Part shown: positions 24,341 to 35,570 of the stretch, one piece after another
How the letters are laid out: every line of letters begins with the position of its first letter
Numbering within the stretch: position 1 is the stretch's first letter
Source of the DNA: Echinarachnius parma
Lineage: Eukaryota > Echinodermata > Echinoidea > Clypeasteroida > Echinarachniidae
Assembly (NCBI GenBank): GCA_037951105.1
Contig: JBAMJV010001310.1
Coordinates: 62,001 to 126,000 of the forward strand
Direction of reading: 5' to 3'
DNA length: 64,000 nucleotides
Notes under the pieces: generated by a model
Databases searched by the model: none
Seen by the model: the letters and a program-made list of their open reading frames with translations, nothing else
What the model was told of the DNA's origin: nothing
Position numbers and translations under genes: made by a program

Positions 24341-24588
24341 GTAAATATATATGCCTTTTGTTGCATGAAAGCAAATTTTTAATAAATCAAAAAAAGTCTT
24401 ATGTGGAGTAGTTTACCTAATGTTAAAAATGGAATGGAATATGGGTACTTTTTTATTTATTGGAATATATATATATGCCTTTTGTTGCATGAAAGCAAAG
24501 TTTTAATAAATCAAAAAAAGTCTTATGTGGAGTAGTTTACCTAATGTTAAAAATGGAATGGAATATGTGTACTTTTTTATGCCTGAGA
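24341..24588. repeat. Two-copy tandem duplication, period 124 bp, nearly identical
   Basis: ATGCCTTTTGTTGCATGAAA at 24351 recurs at 24475. The copies remain almost identical through GTCTTATGTGGAGTAGTTTA to GTACTTTTTTAT, with only a few substitutions, so this is a young duplication. Confidence 0.9.
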
Positions 24589-26918
24589 GACTAGTGAATA
24601 TGGAATATTTGGTATTCGTTATTGAAGAAGATCCAAAATGTTCTTCGTAAAGATGCAAATGTAGATAGGATTTCATGTTAAGCTCCACTTAAATTTGTAG
24701 ACAAGAAATATGTGAACTTGTGGATAACTGCTGTGATCTTGTGGCGAATTGGTCAGAATGTGACTAGAAAGGTCCTGACACTACACTACACCAATTTTAT
24801 TTTGATTATTCACTCTTGTTTATTATTTACTCAACATGCATTCCCCTAGGATATTTGATTCTTGTTTTTGTTATTATTTGTGATACTGCTCTGCTGCAGT
24901 TTTGTAACATACTGCGATGTTCAAAACAAAATTGTTCTGTGAGTGTTTTTCACTTCCTTCATTTATCGCAAATAAATGTTATTTTGCTTTAAGTGAAGTT
25001 TTGGAGTGAGGGATGTGGTATCTTACGCAGAGGGTAAACAAGGGGGTGCCCTGTGCTACTCCCATCGACTGAAAGATGCCCATTGATGCCGCCCAACCTT
25101 TCCCATCATCCACTCTGTTTGCAGATGTGGTCCTAAGGATCAAACCCGGCATCAGAATGTTTATCCACGGTCTGGGAGTTGTATCTTGAGGGGAGAAGAG
25201 AAGGAAAGAATGTAATCCCTTGTTGCCAAGCAAGTCCCCCTCATCTTGTTATGATGTCAGTAGCTGTACAAGAAATTGAGAATAAATAGCTCTTTTTGGT
25301 TTGTTAGTAATGTTGACTGCAGCTGCAGTCATCATCATCGAACGATAACATGAAAAACATAGTGACCCGAACCTTTGAATTATGTGACTTGAGTTTTTAT
25401 TTTCAATAGAAATTATATGACATTTCACCTTTGTTCGTTCGTTTCATACCATTGATCAAAGCAAGATCATAAAATTTTCCAGTATGATAGAATTGCACTT
25501 AACCTCTTGCGTTGTCATTATAAAGAGAGGGTAATTGCCTATGATTAGAGCCTTGATTATCGTATTGTCATCCGTTACCTTGCCCCAAGCATATTCAGTT
25601 CATTATTCCCGAGAGTTTAGAAAACAGACATTTATTGAAATGGTAGAGAAATAAAGAGTTAAAAGTGGGGAACTAAAGGAAGAAAGATGAATAAGAGAAA
25701 GAAGGGAATGAAGAGAAAGCAGAAGAAAAAGAGAAATTAAAAAAATAAATGGAAAGAAGGAAAAGCAGAGAGAGAAAATGAATAAATGGTATAAATAAAG
25801 CTTGTATTTAGTGAAAGACTTATTTCCCTTCCTATACAATCTTTTGGCGAGCGATTAAGAAAACAAAGAAGGAAAAATCTGGAAAATAAGTTTTTCTTCT
25901 TCCTGAATTGTAACTAATTAAAAGAAATTTACTAGTTGACTGTCATAAATTGCTATGCCCCCACAAAGAAAATTGTTTATTGTAGAATTGCTATGTCACT
26001 ATTTCAAGGGATTACATTTGACTGTTTTCATTAAATATCAAACATTCAGTAATGAATACCAGATGTTGCAATCCCAACGAGTTCATTTCGAGGTTGGAAA
26101 GTATCAATCAAGTATCAAGAGAAACAGTTTAATTGGTTGGCCTTGTTTTGATAGCAACCTATACCCGGTCTCTTAGTATTTATTCTCCAACATCTCTCCT
26201 GTGCAACAAGGCAACTTGTTCTCATGCCAGTAGCAGTTTGATGGGTTCGGTGACGGTGGGAGCGGGATGAAGTGGCGGTGGAAAATGCGTAACATTCTCA
26301 GCATGTAATTGGCACTTGGTGAGGTCACGCCGATGCGAACGTCGGGGACCGGACGTGTAAATCAAGGCATGGGACTACCTCACCCCACATTCCTGCCATT
26401 AGGCATCTGTAGGGGTTGCCGCAGGCGTCACAGCGGGATCCCGGGCCTTATCGCTGGGCCTGGACCTTGCTCACAAGTCACTCCATTGATGCAGACCTCC
26501 ATTGACATAACACACACTTACAACATGTACATGATTGCAAGCACGGCGGGGATAATGGACTCTAACGACATAGAACACGTAGTAGCTCCCAATGCAATTA
26601 GGAATCTGGTAGAATTAATTTGCTGCGCAGTCAGTTGGGGAAACAATATATGTCCCCCTTTTCAGATCAGGAAGGTAGCAAGTCCCCTCCCCCCGTAAGT
26701 GAAAGTTTGTATTCCATTTTTGCAGCTTTCATTATGGAAATAAGTTCTGCTGTATCTTTGCAGCAATTCTGAAGGTTGTTGGTGATGACACATAGTTGAG
26801 CACTGTTATGACGGATGTATCAACTGTATTTCATTGTATGTATATTTCTTCACACTTGTTTCTGCTTATTACTTTCGTTTGGGTCATGAGGGAGAAAATC
26901 AGCAAATAGTAATGAAGA
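24589..26918. other. No recognised gene; purine tract and a GC-richer island
   Basis: 25625-25880 is strongly purine-biased (GAAA/GGAA-rich on +). 26220-26700 is GC-richer than its surroundings and holds a 129-codon open frame (26309-26698 +) with no recognisable domain. It lacks splice or poly(A) support, so it is left uncalled. It could be a regulatory island. Confidence 0.4.
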
Positions 26919-27156
26919 GCTTATTTCCAAAAGGGGCTATATCCACTTTTTCATTTTCGGAGAAAATCAGGTTTCTTTGTCCAACTTTGTACACATGCCT
27001 ATTGGAATATGAAAATTGAACGTTCCATATTTTGATTTTGATCTCGTAATTCGTCCTAAAATTCAGATTTCTAGATAGCTTTGTAGCTTATTTATGCGCT
27101 GATATCGTTAACTCATTTTTTATGGAAAGTGGATATAGCCCCTTTTGGAATTAAGC
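26919..27156. mobile_element. 238-bp MITE with about 31-bp TIRs
   Basis: GCTTA-TTCCAAAAGGGGCTATATCC (26919 onward) is matched by the reverse complement at the right end (GGATATAGCCCCTTTTGGAA, then TTAAGC to 27156). There is about one mismatch in the arms before they diverge. No coding capacity. Single copy seen here. Confidence 0.75.
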
Positions 27157-27925
27157 ATAATATAGATTGATTTTGGTGATAAAATTTGTCTTCTAAGTAT
27201 TAAGAGAGGTATATATTTGCCTGAGAGTATGAGATGACATGATTATATAATTGAAAATGAGCATGTAAGAATGAATATCAACAAAGAAGACATTTAACCA
27301 GCACTTAAAAGCTTAACTCAACGTATAAACTTACAACTTACAAATGATTCAGGACTATCAGGTATACAATGTATCACTTGAAAGCGCCATGTACACCTAT
27401 TGAATGAATCAATCAATGAAAAAGAAACATATTTCAAGGATAGCCTGCTGTTTATGTTATACTTAAATGCATTACAATCCAATCTCAGCTGCATTTTAAT
27501 GCATTAAGGAGGGTGTGTCTTAATCTGCGACCTTGATTGCTCGTGTGAAGTTCCCGCAGCATGCAATTGCATGTACAGTACGTAGTTACCATTTGCTTTC
27601 TTTATAGTGTAAGCTTTATTATATCATGCTTGCTTGGATAGCATTACATGTGTATTATGTTGATAGTGTAAGTATGTGTGTGATATATGATGGAGGTAAG
27701 CTATAGTCTGATTGGAATACTTCGGTGACTGTGGTATATATATATATACATGTAGCACACAGCCCCTGGGGGCTTTTGGGGAGATATAGATGTGGTGCAC
27801 TTTTAGCCTCCCAACTCCCCAGCTGATAAGGTTAAAGGGAGATATCAGATATTCAAACTGTATATGTGTATGTGTCTCTGTGTAATACCAAGGAGGTATT
27901 ACTTACATTTGTGATGAAGATGTAT
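27157..27925. other. Stretch without recognisable gene
   Basis: Nothing identifiable. Confidence 0.5.
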
Positions 27926-28300
27926 GTGTGTATGTGTGTGTGTGTGTGTATATGTGCATGTGCGTTTGTAAATGCCTTCGATCGTGGACCTTCACCAGAA
28001 TACACACCTTCAAATAGAGGACACCCAGGAATCGCGGACGTCCACGTTTTTAAACGATAGTGCTAACGATTGCTAATGCGATTTCCATGCATATGCGCGC
28101 GCATCAAAAAACCGGAAAATTTAACGTGCACCCCCTACGTCCACGGTTGTGCGGTTGAAAACATACACACACACAATAGTCCTCGGTTAATACACAATAG
28201 TCCTCGGTTGTGCAGTAAAATACATACACACGTGTCCACGTTTGCATAGTACGAGAATGGTTTGAAATGGATGTCCACGTTCGAAGGCGAAAACCAGTAT
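27926..28300. repeat. TG/CA-flanked imperfect inverted repeat
   Basis: A TG microsatellite (27926-27956) is followed by GCCTTCGATCGTGGAC (about 27973). The inverted counterpart GTCCACGTTCGAAGGC is at about 28273-28288, followed by another TG run. Between them are two direct copies of CACAATAGTCCTCGGTT (28173 and 28193). Confidence 0.5.
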
Positions 28301-28804
28301 GTGTGTGTATGTACGTGTACAGGGGATGTGAGTTTATCATTTGTGGGTGTGTGTATGTGGATGGTTGTGCATGTATGTTTGTAATGTTTGTAAATGTATA
28401 CATGTGTATCTGTTTGTATGTCTGTACATGTCTGTTTGTGTGTATTGCGGAATTATATTTTATACTATGAATAGTGCGTTTTATCTTTGCCTTGGGTTCT
28501 TGAGTACAAAGTATGGTATATGTGAGGTGTCATCTAATGAAGATGTTGAAGAAGTGTTAAAGGGATCAACACCCCCAACATAGAGTTAACATTATGATTC
28601 ATTAATGTTTAAAATTCTGTTTAACCTGAAATTTCTTTCCCTCCAGTACTGCATCAAATTATTGCTCATGGTCATGATTAATTTATGATTTTCTATTCAG
28701 TTTGACCAGAAATGTATTTCCCTTCAGTGGCACTGCATCGAAACATTGCCTATGATGATAAAGTAATTAATGATTTTTTTGTTTTGTGTTTTCCTTTTCT
28801 GCAG

Positions 28805-28845
28805 GGAGGATATATGTCGATCTGGTCCAGATTGTGATACATTAG
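28805..28845 (+). CDS. ADAMTS9: ADAMTS9/20-like exon a (41 bp): catalytic domain, EDICRSGPDCDTLG
   Basis: A 41-bp exon bounded by a strong acceptor (TTTTCCTTTTCTGCAG) and donor GTATGT. The first G completes a codon begun on the previous exon. It then reads EDICRSGPDCDTL, plus the first base of a Gly codon completed by exon b. This corresponds to the ADAMTS catalytic-domain segment R-(Q/E)-DIC-x5-CDTLGLAELGT, just ahead of the zinc-binding helix. The two cysteines are the family's conserved pair in this loop. Although tiny, it joins exon b in frame and across a family motif (CDTLG|LAELG), which makes chance unlikely. The preceding exon, which should carry the NFC-WQ segment of the protease, was not found upstream in the window, so the intron before this exon is probably more than 28 kb. 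Confidence 0.87.
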
Positions 28846-30282
28846 GTATGTAAACAAAGAACTTTCTTTAAAAACCCCTTTGAGGCAAACATGTTGTACA
28901 TGCAATTAATTTGTGTTACTTGAGGTGATTTATTCACTTCTGGTGAGTTATTTTATCATTCTTCAACCACTGCTTCAAGGAAAGATAAATCAGATGTGGA
29001 ATTCGGTATAACATTAACTGAAAAGTGGTTATAATGAATTGTTTACATATAAAGTTGCTTAGCATGACTGAAATATCAATATCTCATTTTTATTGAACAG
29101 ATTAGATATTAATTATATTGTTGCATCTGAGGTATATTAGAAAGTTTAATTGCAACCATTACTTTACTATTTGATTTTGTAACAACAATGTATTCTTCAT
29201 AGACCACATCCTTGTATTGTCAAGGACAAGTCCTGCAAAATCTAGTAGCGAATAGGTAAATGGATGATCTTGTAAAGTAAAGAGCTACTGTCTTAATTTT
29301 GAAACAATAGCATGACAAGCATGTTGCATACTTGCATGTACCTAACATGACCTAGGAAGCCTTACAGCCGCCTCCTCAACGTGCCCACTAGAAAGGCCTA
29401 CAGCCAAGACAACAGTTGGTGAGGGATCAAGCCAATTGTGATCCCTGATCCACCATAATCCCTACCCCAACACCTGACATGTGGCCCAACTTAAAGAAAA
29501 GACATTTCGTCCTTCCGTCTGTCTGGGCTGAGGAAGAGAAGGGCGCAAAGTCATGTTGTATACTTCAGAGAAAATCAGAGTTTAACATTTGGGAGCCTTG
29601 GAGAATTCCAGAAACCCAATAAGCTTACCTATATTTTTTTATAAATATTCTCAACAAAAGAAGAAGTTTATCTGAAATGTTGGCTTCACATACAGAGAGG
29701 CGCTCCAACCTTCAATAATGCAGAACTCAGTTGAGTAAATATCAACTTAATGCCCTTTTCATTCTCACCTGATGATTTCCTGCAGTATGTGTACCTCGAT
29801 CAATTCAACCTGCCCTCCTTTAGGCTTTTCAGTTCAAATTTGGTATGATATATATATATTTTGCTTTCCTGTGGGGGAAATTAGTTTAGGGGGAAGGATG
29901 AGGTTTTAAGGTTAAGGGGATAGAAACTAAGGCTTACTTAGCTTAATAATTGTGATTATATGTCCAGGTGCGACCACGACTTGGCAGTGAAAATAGCAAA
30001 AACCACCATTCCTCTTTCTATTCTTAAGCTTGTGTTAGTGGTTGACATATTCAAGAAATAGAAAAAAAAACATAGATTGCTATTTGAGAGCTGTTGGGAG
30101 TTGAGCCCGAGATATATCACGCATGGGTAAAGGGAGAAAATTACTTTTTTAAAACCAAATATGAATCGCCTCCAACATGTTTAAGAATACCTAATAGTAA
30201 TGATTTGAGATCAACTTCTAGCAGGATGGCAAGCTTATTTTGTCCCTTGACTAATTTTCACTTTCCTTGAATCGGACCAACA

Positions 30283-30524
30283 TTAACCCATTCTAGACTT
30301 TTTAAATTTGTTTACTGTAACAAAAATTGTCCAGGTTTTCCACCAGTTTATTTGGGTAATGTTTAAAATTGCAAAAGATTAACGTTATCTGAGACTCTAT
30401 GCTTCATCTATTAAATTTTATCATTCCCTATTTTTGTTCACCCATTGGAGATGATTTGGGCACACAATTGCTATAGACACCAGTCCGAGTGTAATCTTTG
30501 GAACTAGTCTTGTGAACGGGTTAA
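30283..30524. mobile_element. TTAA-bounded family D-related element
   Basis: It starts TTAACCCATTCTAGACTTTT and ends CTTGTGAACGGGTTAA. The right portion (AGACACCAGTCCGAGTGTAA) is family D wording; the interior is longer than usual, suggesting an insertion or two half-elements. Confidence 0.45.
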
Positions 30525-32371
30525 CCCACCCAGTGTCATGGCAACCATAGGCCATTGAACCTAATAATACTTGCAATTGCCCCAGTTACTCAGGGGGTTA
30601 AAACGTGTGTTACTCAAGTGGATCATGTACTCATGTTAGGATACCAGTCACAGGTAGTGCTTCATTTCGTCGTCGGGTGAGTGTGAGAAGGGTGTTAAGT
30701 CGATTTTGGGGTAAATTGAGTCCTTTATGCTATTTTGTAGGTTGGAGCCTTCTCCATGTGATGTCAAACTTTTAGGCTTTAGTTATTTCCAATTTTGAAA
30801 ATATATTGATCAATATTAAAAGATAGCTATGATACTACAAGGCTCCCAAACTTTAACGTGAATATCTCAGAAGTATAACAAAAAAGAAGTGTCTTAGCGC
30901 CCTTCTCTTTCTCTGCCGCAACGACTTGTCAGCTCTCTGCTCCTGAATGACATGAGCAGATGAGAAAGTCGTCGACGACGACGAGTGAATACGATAAAGG
31001 GGGACCAATTTGAATTAGTGTAATGTTACATTGATGTTCTCGGTGGGTTGTCCCGGTTGTCGGGGATTGGGAGAGGGTAATGTACAACAGGTGACTAACG
31101 CGTATCACAGGGATTTGACGAGTGTCAGTTCCTAGGATACGCGAGCCCCGAATCGGTGGCTGTTGTGTCTCGTTCGTCTTTTGTTTGCCAAGTTTACACA
31201 GAGGTAAAACATATGTTTGTCATGGGATTTCTTTCATACAAGAACATTTACTTTATACAGCCAACTGATGAACAAAATTTCTGCTATTCTTTTTAAAAAA
31301 AATGAAAATTAAACTTTTCATTCATCCAAATATTTTGACTCGTACTCCCAGGCATTTAATACCTGAAATGCTACCTCTGTAAAATATTACAGAATGTTAG
31401 ATTTATTTGGAGAATGTAGATATTTGTGAAAATATGGCAGGAGAAATGCAGGAGAAATTGCCATTCAAAAATTATAATTTTGTACACCCTTTAAAAGTTA
31501 TTCGGTAGATTTAAGAGAACTGATGTGTGAACAAACGTGAACAAAGATCCAGCATAATGTCAGAGGTCATGCACACATACATGGTGTCATTTATTAGGAA
31601 CACCCTTGGGGAGCATCATCTTTATACTCTTGCATGGGGGGGGGGTGTGAGGTGGCATGGGGGTTCATGCCCCCAATAATTTCTATAAAAATAATAAAAA
31701 CAAAAGGGGGAAAAGGCTTACCAAATAAATAAATACATTAGAGTGTAAAGTAAACACAACTGTAATGCACATAAGAAATCAATCTCTGTCTAGAAATGAA
31801 ATTTCTTTAATAGCAATGTGATGCTTTAGAGTGGGAGTGTATATATGGTATAGTATAAAGACTTTAGTCATTCCTCCACATGTGTCATCGTTTGACAATA
31901 TGTTGGTCCTAACGGGCTGATCTAAGATGAAATGGCCCCATAAATTTATTGACATTTTTCACTCGATGTGGCTTCTGTGAGACTTCATTTTTAGACATTT
32001 TCTCATGAGACTCAAATCGAGTCTCTGAGGATTGTACTTGTATCAAAAAGGGGACATTCTATCAAAGAAAAACAAAAATATTTGCATCAATCAAAAAGTA
32101 AGGCTTTTATCTCCAGAGAATTATTTTTGGGGAAACACACAAGTTGTACATGAGATAAACAAATATTATTGAAATGTCTCAAGGTCGAAAAATATGCTTT
32201 TGAGGGGCACAGAGAGTTCCATGGTGTGGGGTGAATGTTTCTTGTTTTACTCCAGGGGACAACCTTTTATTTCATCAATATCGCTTGCTTTTCCAGCTTC
32301 ACCCATTTTGCTTACTAGTAGAATCAGAATTCAGAGAGTTAGGATTAAGGACTGGAATAAGGATCAGGGCT

Positions 32372-32512
32372 CTCATTTAATAAAAACTTGTCCAATTATT
32401 GTAACTACTATAGCAACAGCCAATCAGCATCAAGCATATAAGCTGTTGCCATGAGTGTTACAATAATTTGGAGCTTACAACGATTGGAAAAGTTTTATGA
32501 AACGGGGCCCAG
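32372..32512. mobile_element. Short inverted-repeat element ending AAACGGGGCCC
   Basis: CATTTAATAAAAACTTGTCCAATTATTGTAAC near the left and GTTACAATAATTTGGAGC plus AAAAGTTTTATGAAACGGGG at the right are imperfect inverted repeats (described in pieces). The right terminus resembles that of family E. Confidence 0.5.
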
Positions 32513-32892
32513 GTGTTTGGATTAGCGTACAGGTTACATGTAGGTTTGAGGGTATGGGTCAAGTTTTGAAGTTATTTTGGAGAAATTTTAATTTCAGTTA
32601 TGACATTGTAGAGCAAATGGGACTTGGACCAAATGGGTACAGACCAGGCAAACATAATCCTTTCTGACATTCCATTTCCATGAATCAGGCTTGGTCTAGA
32701 AGCTGATTCTAAACACTGGTTTGTACTAGGTTGTAATATCTTTTTGGAAATCCCTTGTAAAAACTAGACAAAGGTTGAATTTATATCTCATTTGACCACA
32801 AAGTTTCATTTAGCAAGAAAAACTTGTCTTGTCCACCAAACAAGCCATGCTGATTGTAGAGGTATCTCTAGATGTGCTTGACCACAAAGGTG

Positions 32893-32986
32893 TCAAGCGG
32901 TTTAGGACTGGTCTCCAAAATTGCACTGGCTGAGTTCTATGGAAAAGGCATGTTACAGCAAAATCAAATAGTCATGAACGGGTTAA
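32893..32986. mobile_element. Family D mini-element
   Basis: TCAAGCGGTTTAGGACTGGT...TCTATGGAAAAGGCATGTTA...GTCATGAACGGGTTAA has the family D order and a TTAA end. Confidence 0.55.
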
Positions 32987-34196
32987 ATTTAAACTGCTTC
33001 GCTAAATCTTATGGAAGTTGGTAGGCTGCAAACCACAACATTTATGGGACCGATAAAATTGGTTTTAAGCTGGTTTGTTTTGGTTAGCAAAGAGTGATTC
33101 ACAGTCTTGACATAAGAAGAAAAAGCCATAAAAGGTGCTGATTAAATCATACACCAGTTTGTATTTATTCTGGTCTGTTTTGGTGGAATTTGAAAATATG
33201 AATTCTCCTTTGTTTAAAATAGAGTAGAATCCCTCATTACTCCTATCACAGCGACCACCGCCATCCCACCGCCATGCCATCGCACGGCCTTTGCTGCAGC
33301 CACTTTAATTTCTTACATTGTCTTTTAAGGCCTTCATTCTTTTTTATAAAAAAAATTATCTAACATGATTGATGATAAAAAAGGTCATTTACAATTACTC
33401 TGTTGAAGTATCGCTTGTTTGAGCCATTTTCAAAGAAGTTTCAGTGTGATGTCTATTTTGATTTATATGTAGGTTTGTGTGAGTCATCTTCAGTGTGTGC
33501 ACACTAGCTACCCACAAATACCAAGATTTGGTCAAATGGTCAGCAAATTACTCAAGACTGTTTGAAGTAGGATCGACAAGATTGAATAATTACAGCTTTT
33601 AGCAAACAAATATTAGCATTAAACAGACTTCTATGTAGCTTGTTGTTATGACATCCTAATGTTTATCAAGTTTAATGAAGATGGATGGGATATAGGCAAT
33701 GCAACTATTATTTTAGTTGGTATACAATGTCATTGACCTTTCAAGTATCTCTTGTGTTTTGTCATATGACCCTAATATCAGTCAGACAAGCATATTAAAG
33801 CAGCAGAAGTTTAAAACAAAATTGATGTTCTAAAGTTTACTAAACTTGTGACCCTTTTGTGTAAATGTGTAATAGTAGGATAGTTTAGAAGATGAACAAA
33901 TGAAAGGGGATAATGAAATTTAAGTTGCTTGAATTGTGACAGGAAACCAGTTCAGGAAACCTGCATTAGAAATAATGTCTTCATAAACATTTTTATTGAG
34001 GTCTTCAAGACTCTTAGTGTTTCTTATTGTGTTTTATTTCTGGGTTGCTTAGCAACTTTTTTGTTTAAAAAATGACTGCATTTCATAGATTTGTGGGTGA
34101 CAATGTGATTCCATACTCTTTTGTCTGGTAAAGCAATGAACTGCACCATACCATATTTTTTATTTTATTTTTTTACTTAGGTACCTTTCTTTACAG

Positions 34197-35097
34197 GTGT
34201 AGCTAACTAGCAAAACCATTATGGGTTGTTCCCTTTGTGTGATATAGTAAATGTACAATTAAGAACAAAATAATGTAAGATACGTCAATGTATTTTTCTT
34301 TAGACTTGGTTTATTATAAAATATAAATCCTTTTGATGAGGAGATAAAAGGGACATCCTGTTGATCTATCCCACAGGTCTAGCTGAGCTAGAATCACTGT
34401 TCCCTTTGTGTGCTATCATAAATGTACAATTAAGAACAAAATAATGTTAGATACATCAATGTATTTTTCTTTAGTCTTGGTATTTATAAATATAAATCAT
34501 TTTGATGAGGAGATAAAAAGGACATCCTGTTGATCTATCCCACAGGTCTAGCTGAGCTAGAAACACTTTGCCATCTTATAGTAGGAGCTGCTTCAGTTTA
34601 AAAGACAAAACACAAAGACAAAGTCCTTTGATAATTAAATTATTATTTTGTTTGATTGCATTGCCTTAGGCCTGCTTGATAATAATCTTGATTTTTCTTG
34701 TTTCGTTTGGATCTCTCTGCATGTCTAGCCGAGCTAGGGACAGTGTGTAATACTAGGAGCTGCTTTTCTGTAAAGATCAACATTTTAAGGAACAAATCAC
34801 TATAAAGAACAAAACGTTGACATTTTAATGCAAAATCGTTTGTAAATGAAAGGATGAATTGCCTACTGTCGTGAAATTGCTTTATTTGATTTTAATCTGA
34901 CTATCTGTCTCTTGTTTCCATTTGATCCTGCGCAGGTCTAGCTGAGCTAGGAACAGTGTGTGATCGCAGTAGGAGCTGCTTCACTGCAAGGCACAAAACA
35001 TTTGAGAAAAAAATGCTTGATACAGATGTGATATTAAGTTTGATAATATAATGCTTTTAATCTTCATTTTGTTCCTTTTTTTGATCTTCCTGCGCAG
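34197..35097 (+). pseudogene. Array of five partial copies of exon b (5' end with acceptor)
   Basis: GTCTAGCTGAGCTAG, the first 15 bases of exon b, recurs at 34377, 34546 and 34936, with variants at 34197 (GTGTAGCTAACTAG) and 34723 (GTCTAGCCGAGCTAG). Spacings are 180, 169, 177, 213 and then 162 bp to the true exon. The copies at 34377, 34546 and 34936 keep a CACAG/GCGCAG acceptor; the one at 34723 has lost the AG. The 34936 copy matches exon b for about 45 bases (through AGTAGGAGCTGCTT) before diverging, and the others for less. The sequence between the 34197, 34377 and 34546 units is also duplicated (AATGTACAATTAAGAACAAA; TTTTGATGAGGAGATAAAA). None has a matching donor, so they are exon fragments rather than exons. 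Confidence 0.85.
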
Positions 35098-35203
35098 GTC
35101 TAGCTGAGCTAGGAACAGTGTGTGATCCCAGTAGGAGCTGCTCCATCGTGGAGGACAACGGGCTCAGCGCTGCGTTCACCATGGCCCATGAGCTAGGACA
35201 TGT
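35098..35203 (+). CDS. ADAMTS9: ADAMTS9/20-like exon b (106 bp): zinc-binding helix HELGH
   Basis: The acceptor is CTTCCTGCGCAG and the donor GTAAGT. The frame gives [20 protein letters not shown], then [15 protein letters not shown] and the first two bases of a Val codon. HELGH supplies two zinc ligands and the catalytic Glu of the HExxHxxGxxH-type reprolysin active site; the third His is on the next exon. CDPSRSCS and the D-GLS-AF-(M/I)AHELGH context are diagnostic of ADAMTS proteases. The exon sits inside a set of partial copies of itself: five 5'-end fragments upstream (34197, 34377, 34546, 34723, 34936) and two 3'-end fragments downstream (35347, 35515). This copy is the only one that is complete and in frame with both neighbours. 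Confidence 0.96.
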
Positions 35204-35346
35204 GTAAGTACAGTAGGCCTAGCTATCTGCTGTTCTAGTTATATCATGTGGTATCTAATGTTTATTATGTGACTTTGATAGCATCATGTGATACCGTATG
35301 GTATCATGTGACTTTAACAGCATGCGAATTGTATTATCCAATCAAG

Positions 35347-35570
35347 TCGCTCCATTATGAGGGACCATGAGTTAGGACATGTGTAAGTACAGCACGCCTA
35401 TAGCTATCTGCTGTTCTTATTATATCATGTGATATTTTATGTTATCATGTGACTTTAATTCCCTGCGAATGGTGATACCCACGGCAAAAAAACACCAAGG
35501 AATATTCAGTCAAGTCGCTTCATTGTGAGGGACCATGAGCTACGAATACTGTAAGTACAGGAGGACTTTT
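35347..35570 (+). pseudogene. Two partial copies of exon b (3' end with donor)
   Basis: At 35347-35382 CGCTCCAT..GAGGGA is followed by CCATGAGTTAGGACATGT and then GTAAGTAC at 35383. This aligns to exon b's GCTCCATCGTGGAGGA and CCATGAGCTAGGACATGT with about 30 internal bases missing. It still reads DHELGHV. A second, more decayed copy at 35515-35550 ends in GTAAGTACAG (35551) but reads DHELRI. Similarity continues for about 100 bases into the following intron sequence (GCTATCTGCTGTTCT). The spacing to the true donor is 179 and then 168 bp, like the upstream array. Neither copy has a convincing acceptor, and the internal deletion removes the SAAFTMA helix lead-in. Confidence 0.8.

Larger units (their letters stand above)
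28846..34196 (+). other. Intron sequence between exons a and b, proximal part
   Basis: Contains a family D pair spanning 30283-30524 (TTAACCCATTCTAGACT...AACGGGTTAA). An inverted-repeat element lies at about 32372-32512 (CCAATTATTGTAAC / GTTACAATAATTTGG, ending AAACGGGGCCC), and a family D copy at 32893-32986. 30890-31170 is GC-richer and unique. No nested gene recognised. Confidence 0.55.

Noticed and set aside
26309-26698. 129-codon open frame as a gene
   Set aside because: No recognisable domain, no splice or poly(A) context, and length is within chance for a GC-richer patch.
1-28804. Upstream ADAMTS exons (signal peptide, prodomain, first half of the protease)
   Set aside because: I looked for the furin site, the NFC-WQ segment and the HHDTA-type segment and found no credible match with splice sites.
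34377-34980. The acceptor-bearing copies as functional alternative exons
   Set aside because: They match exon b for at most about 45 bases and none has a donor in a compatible phase where similarity ends.
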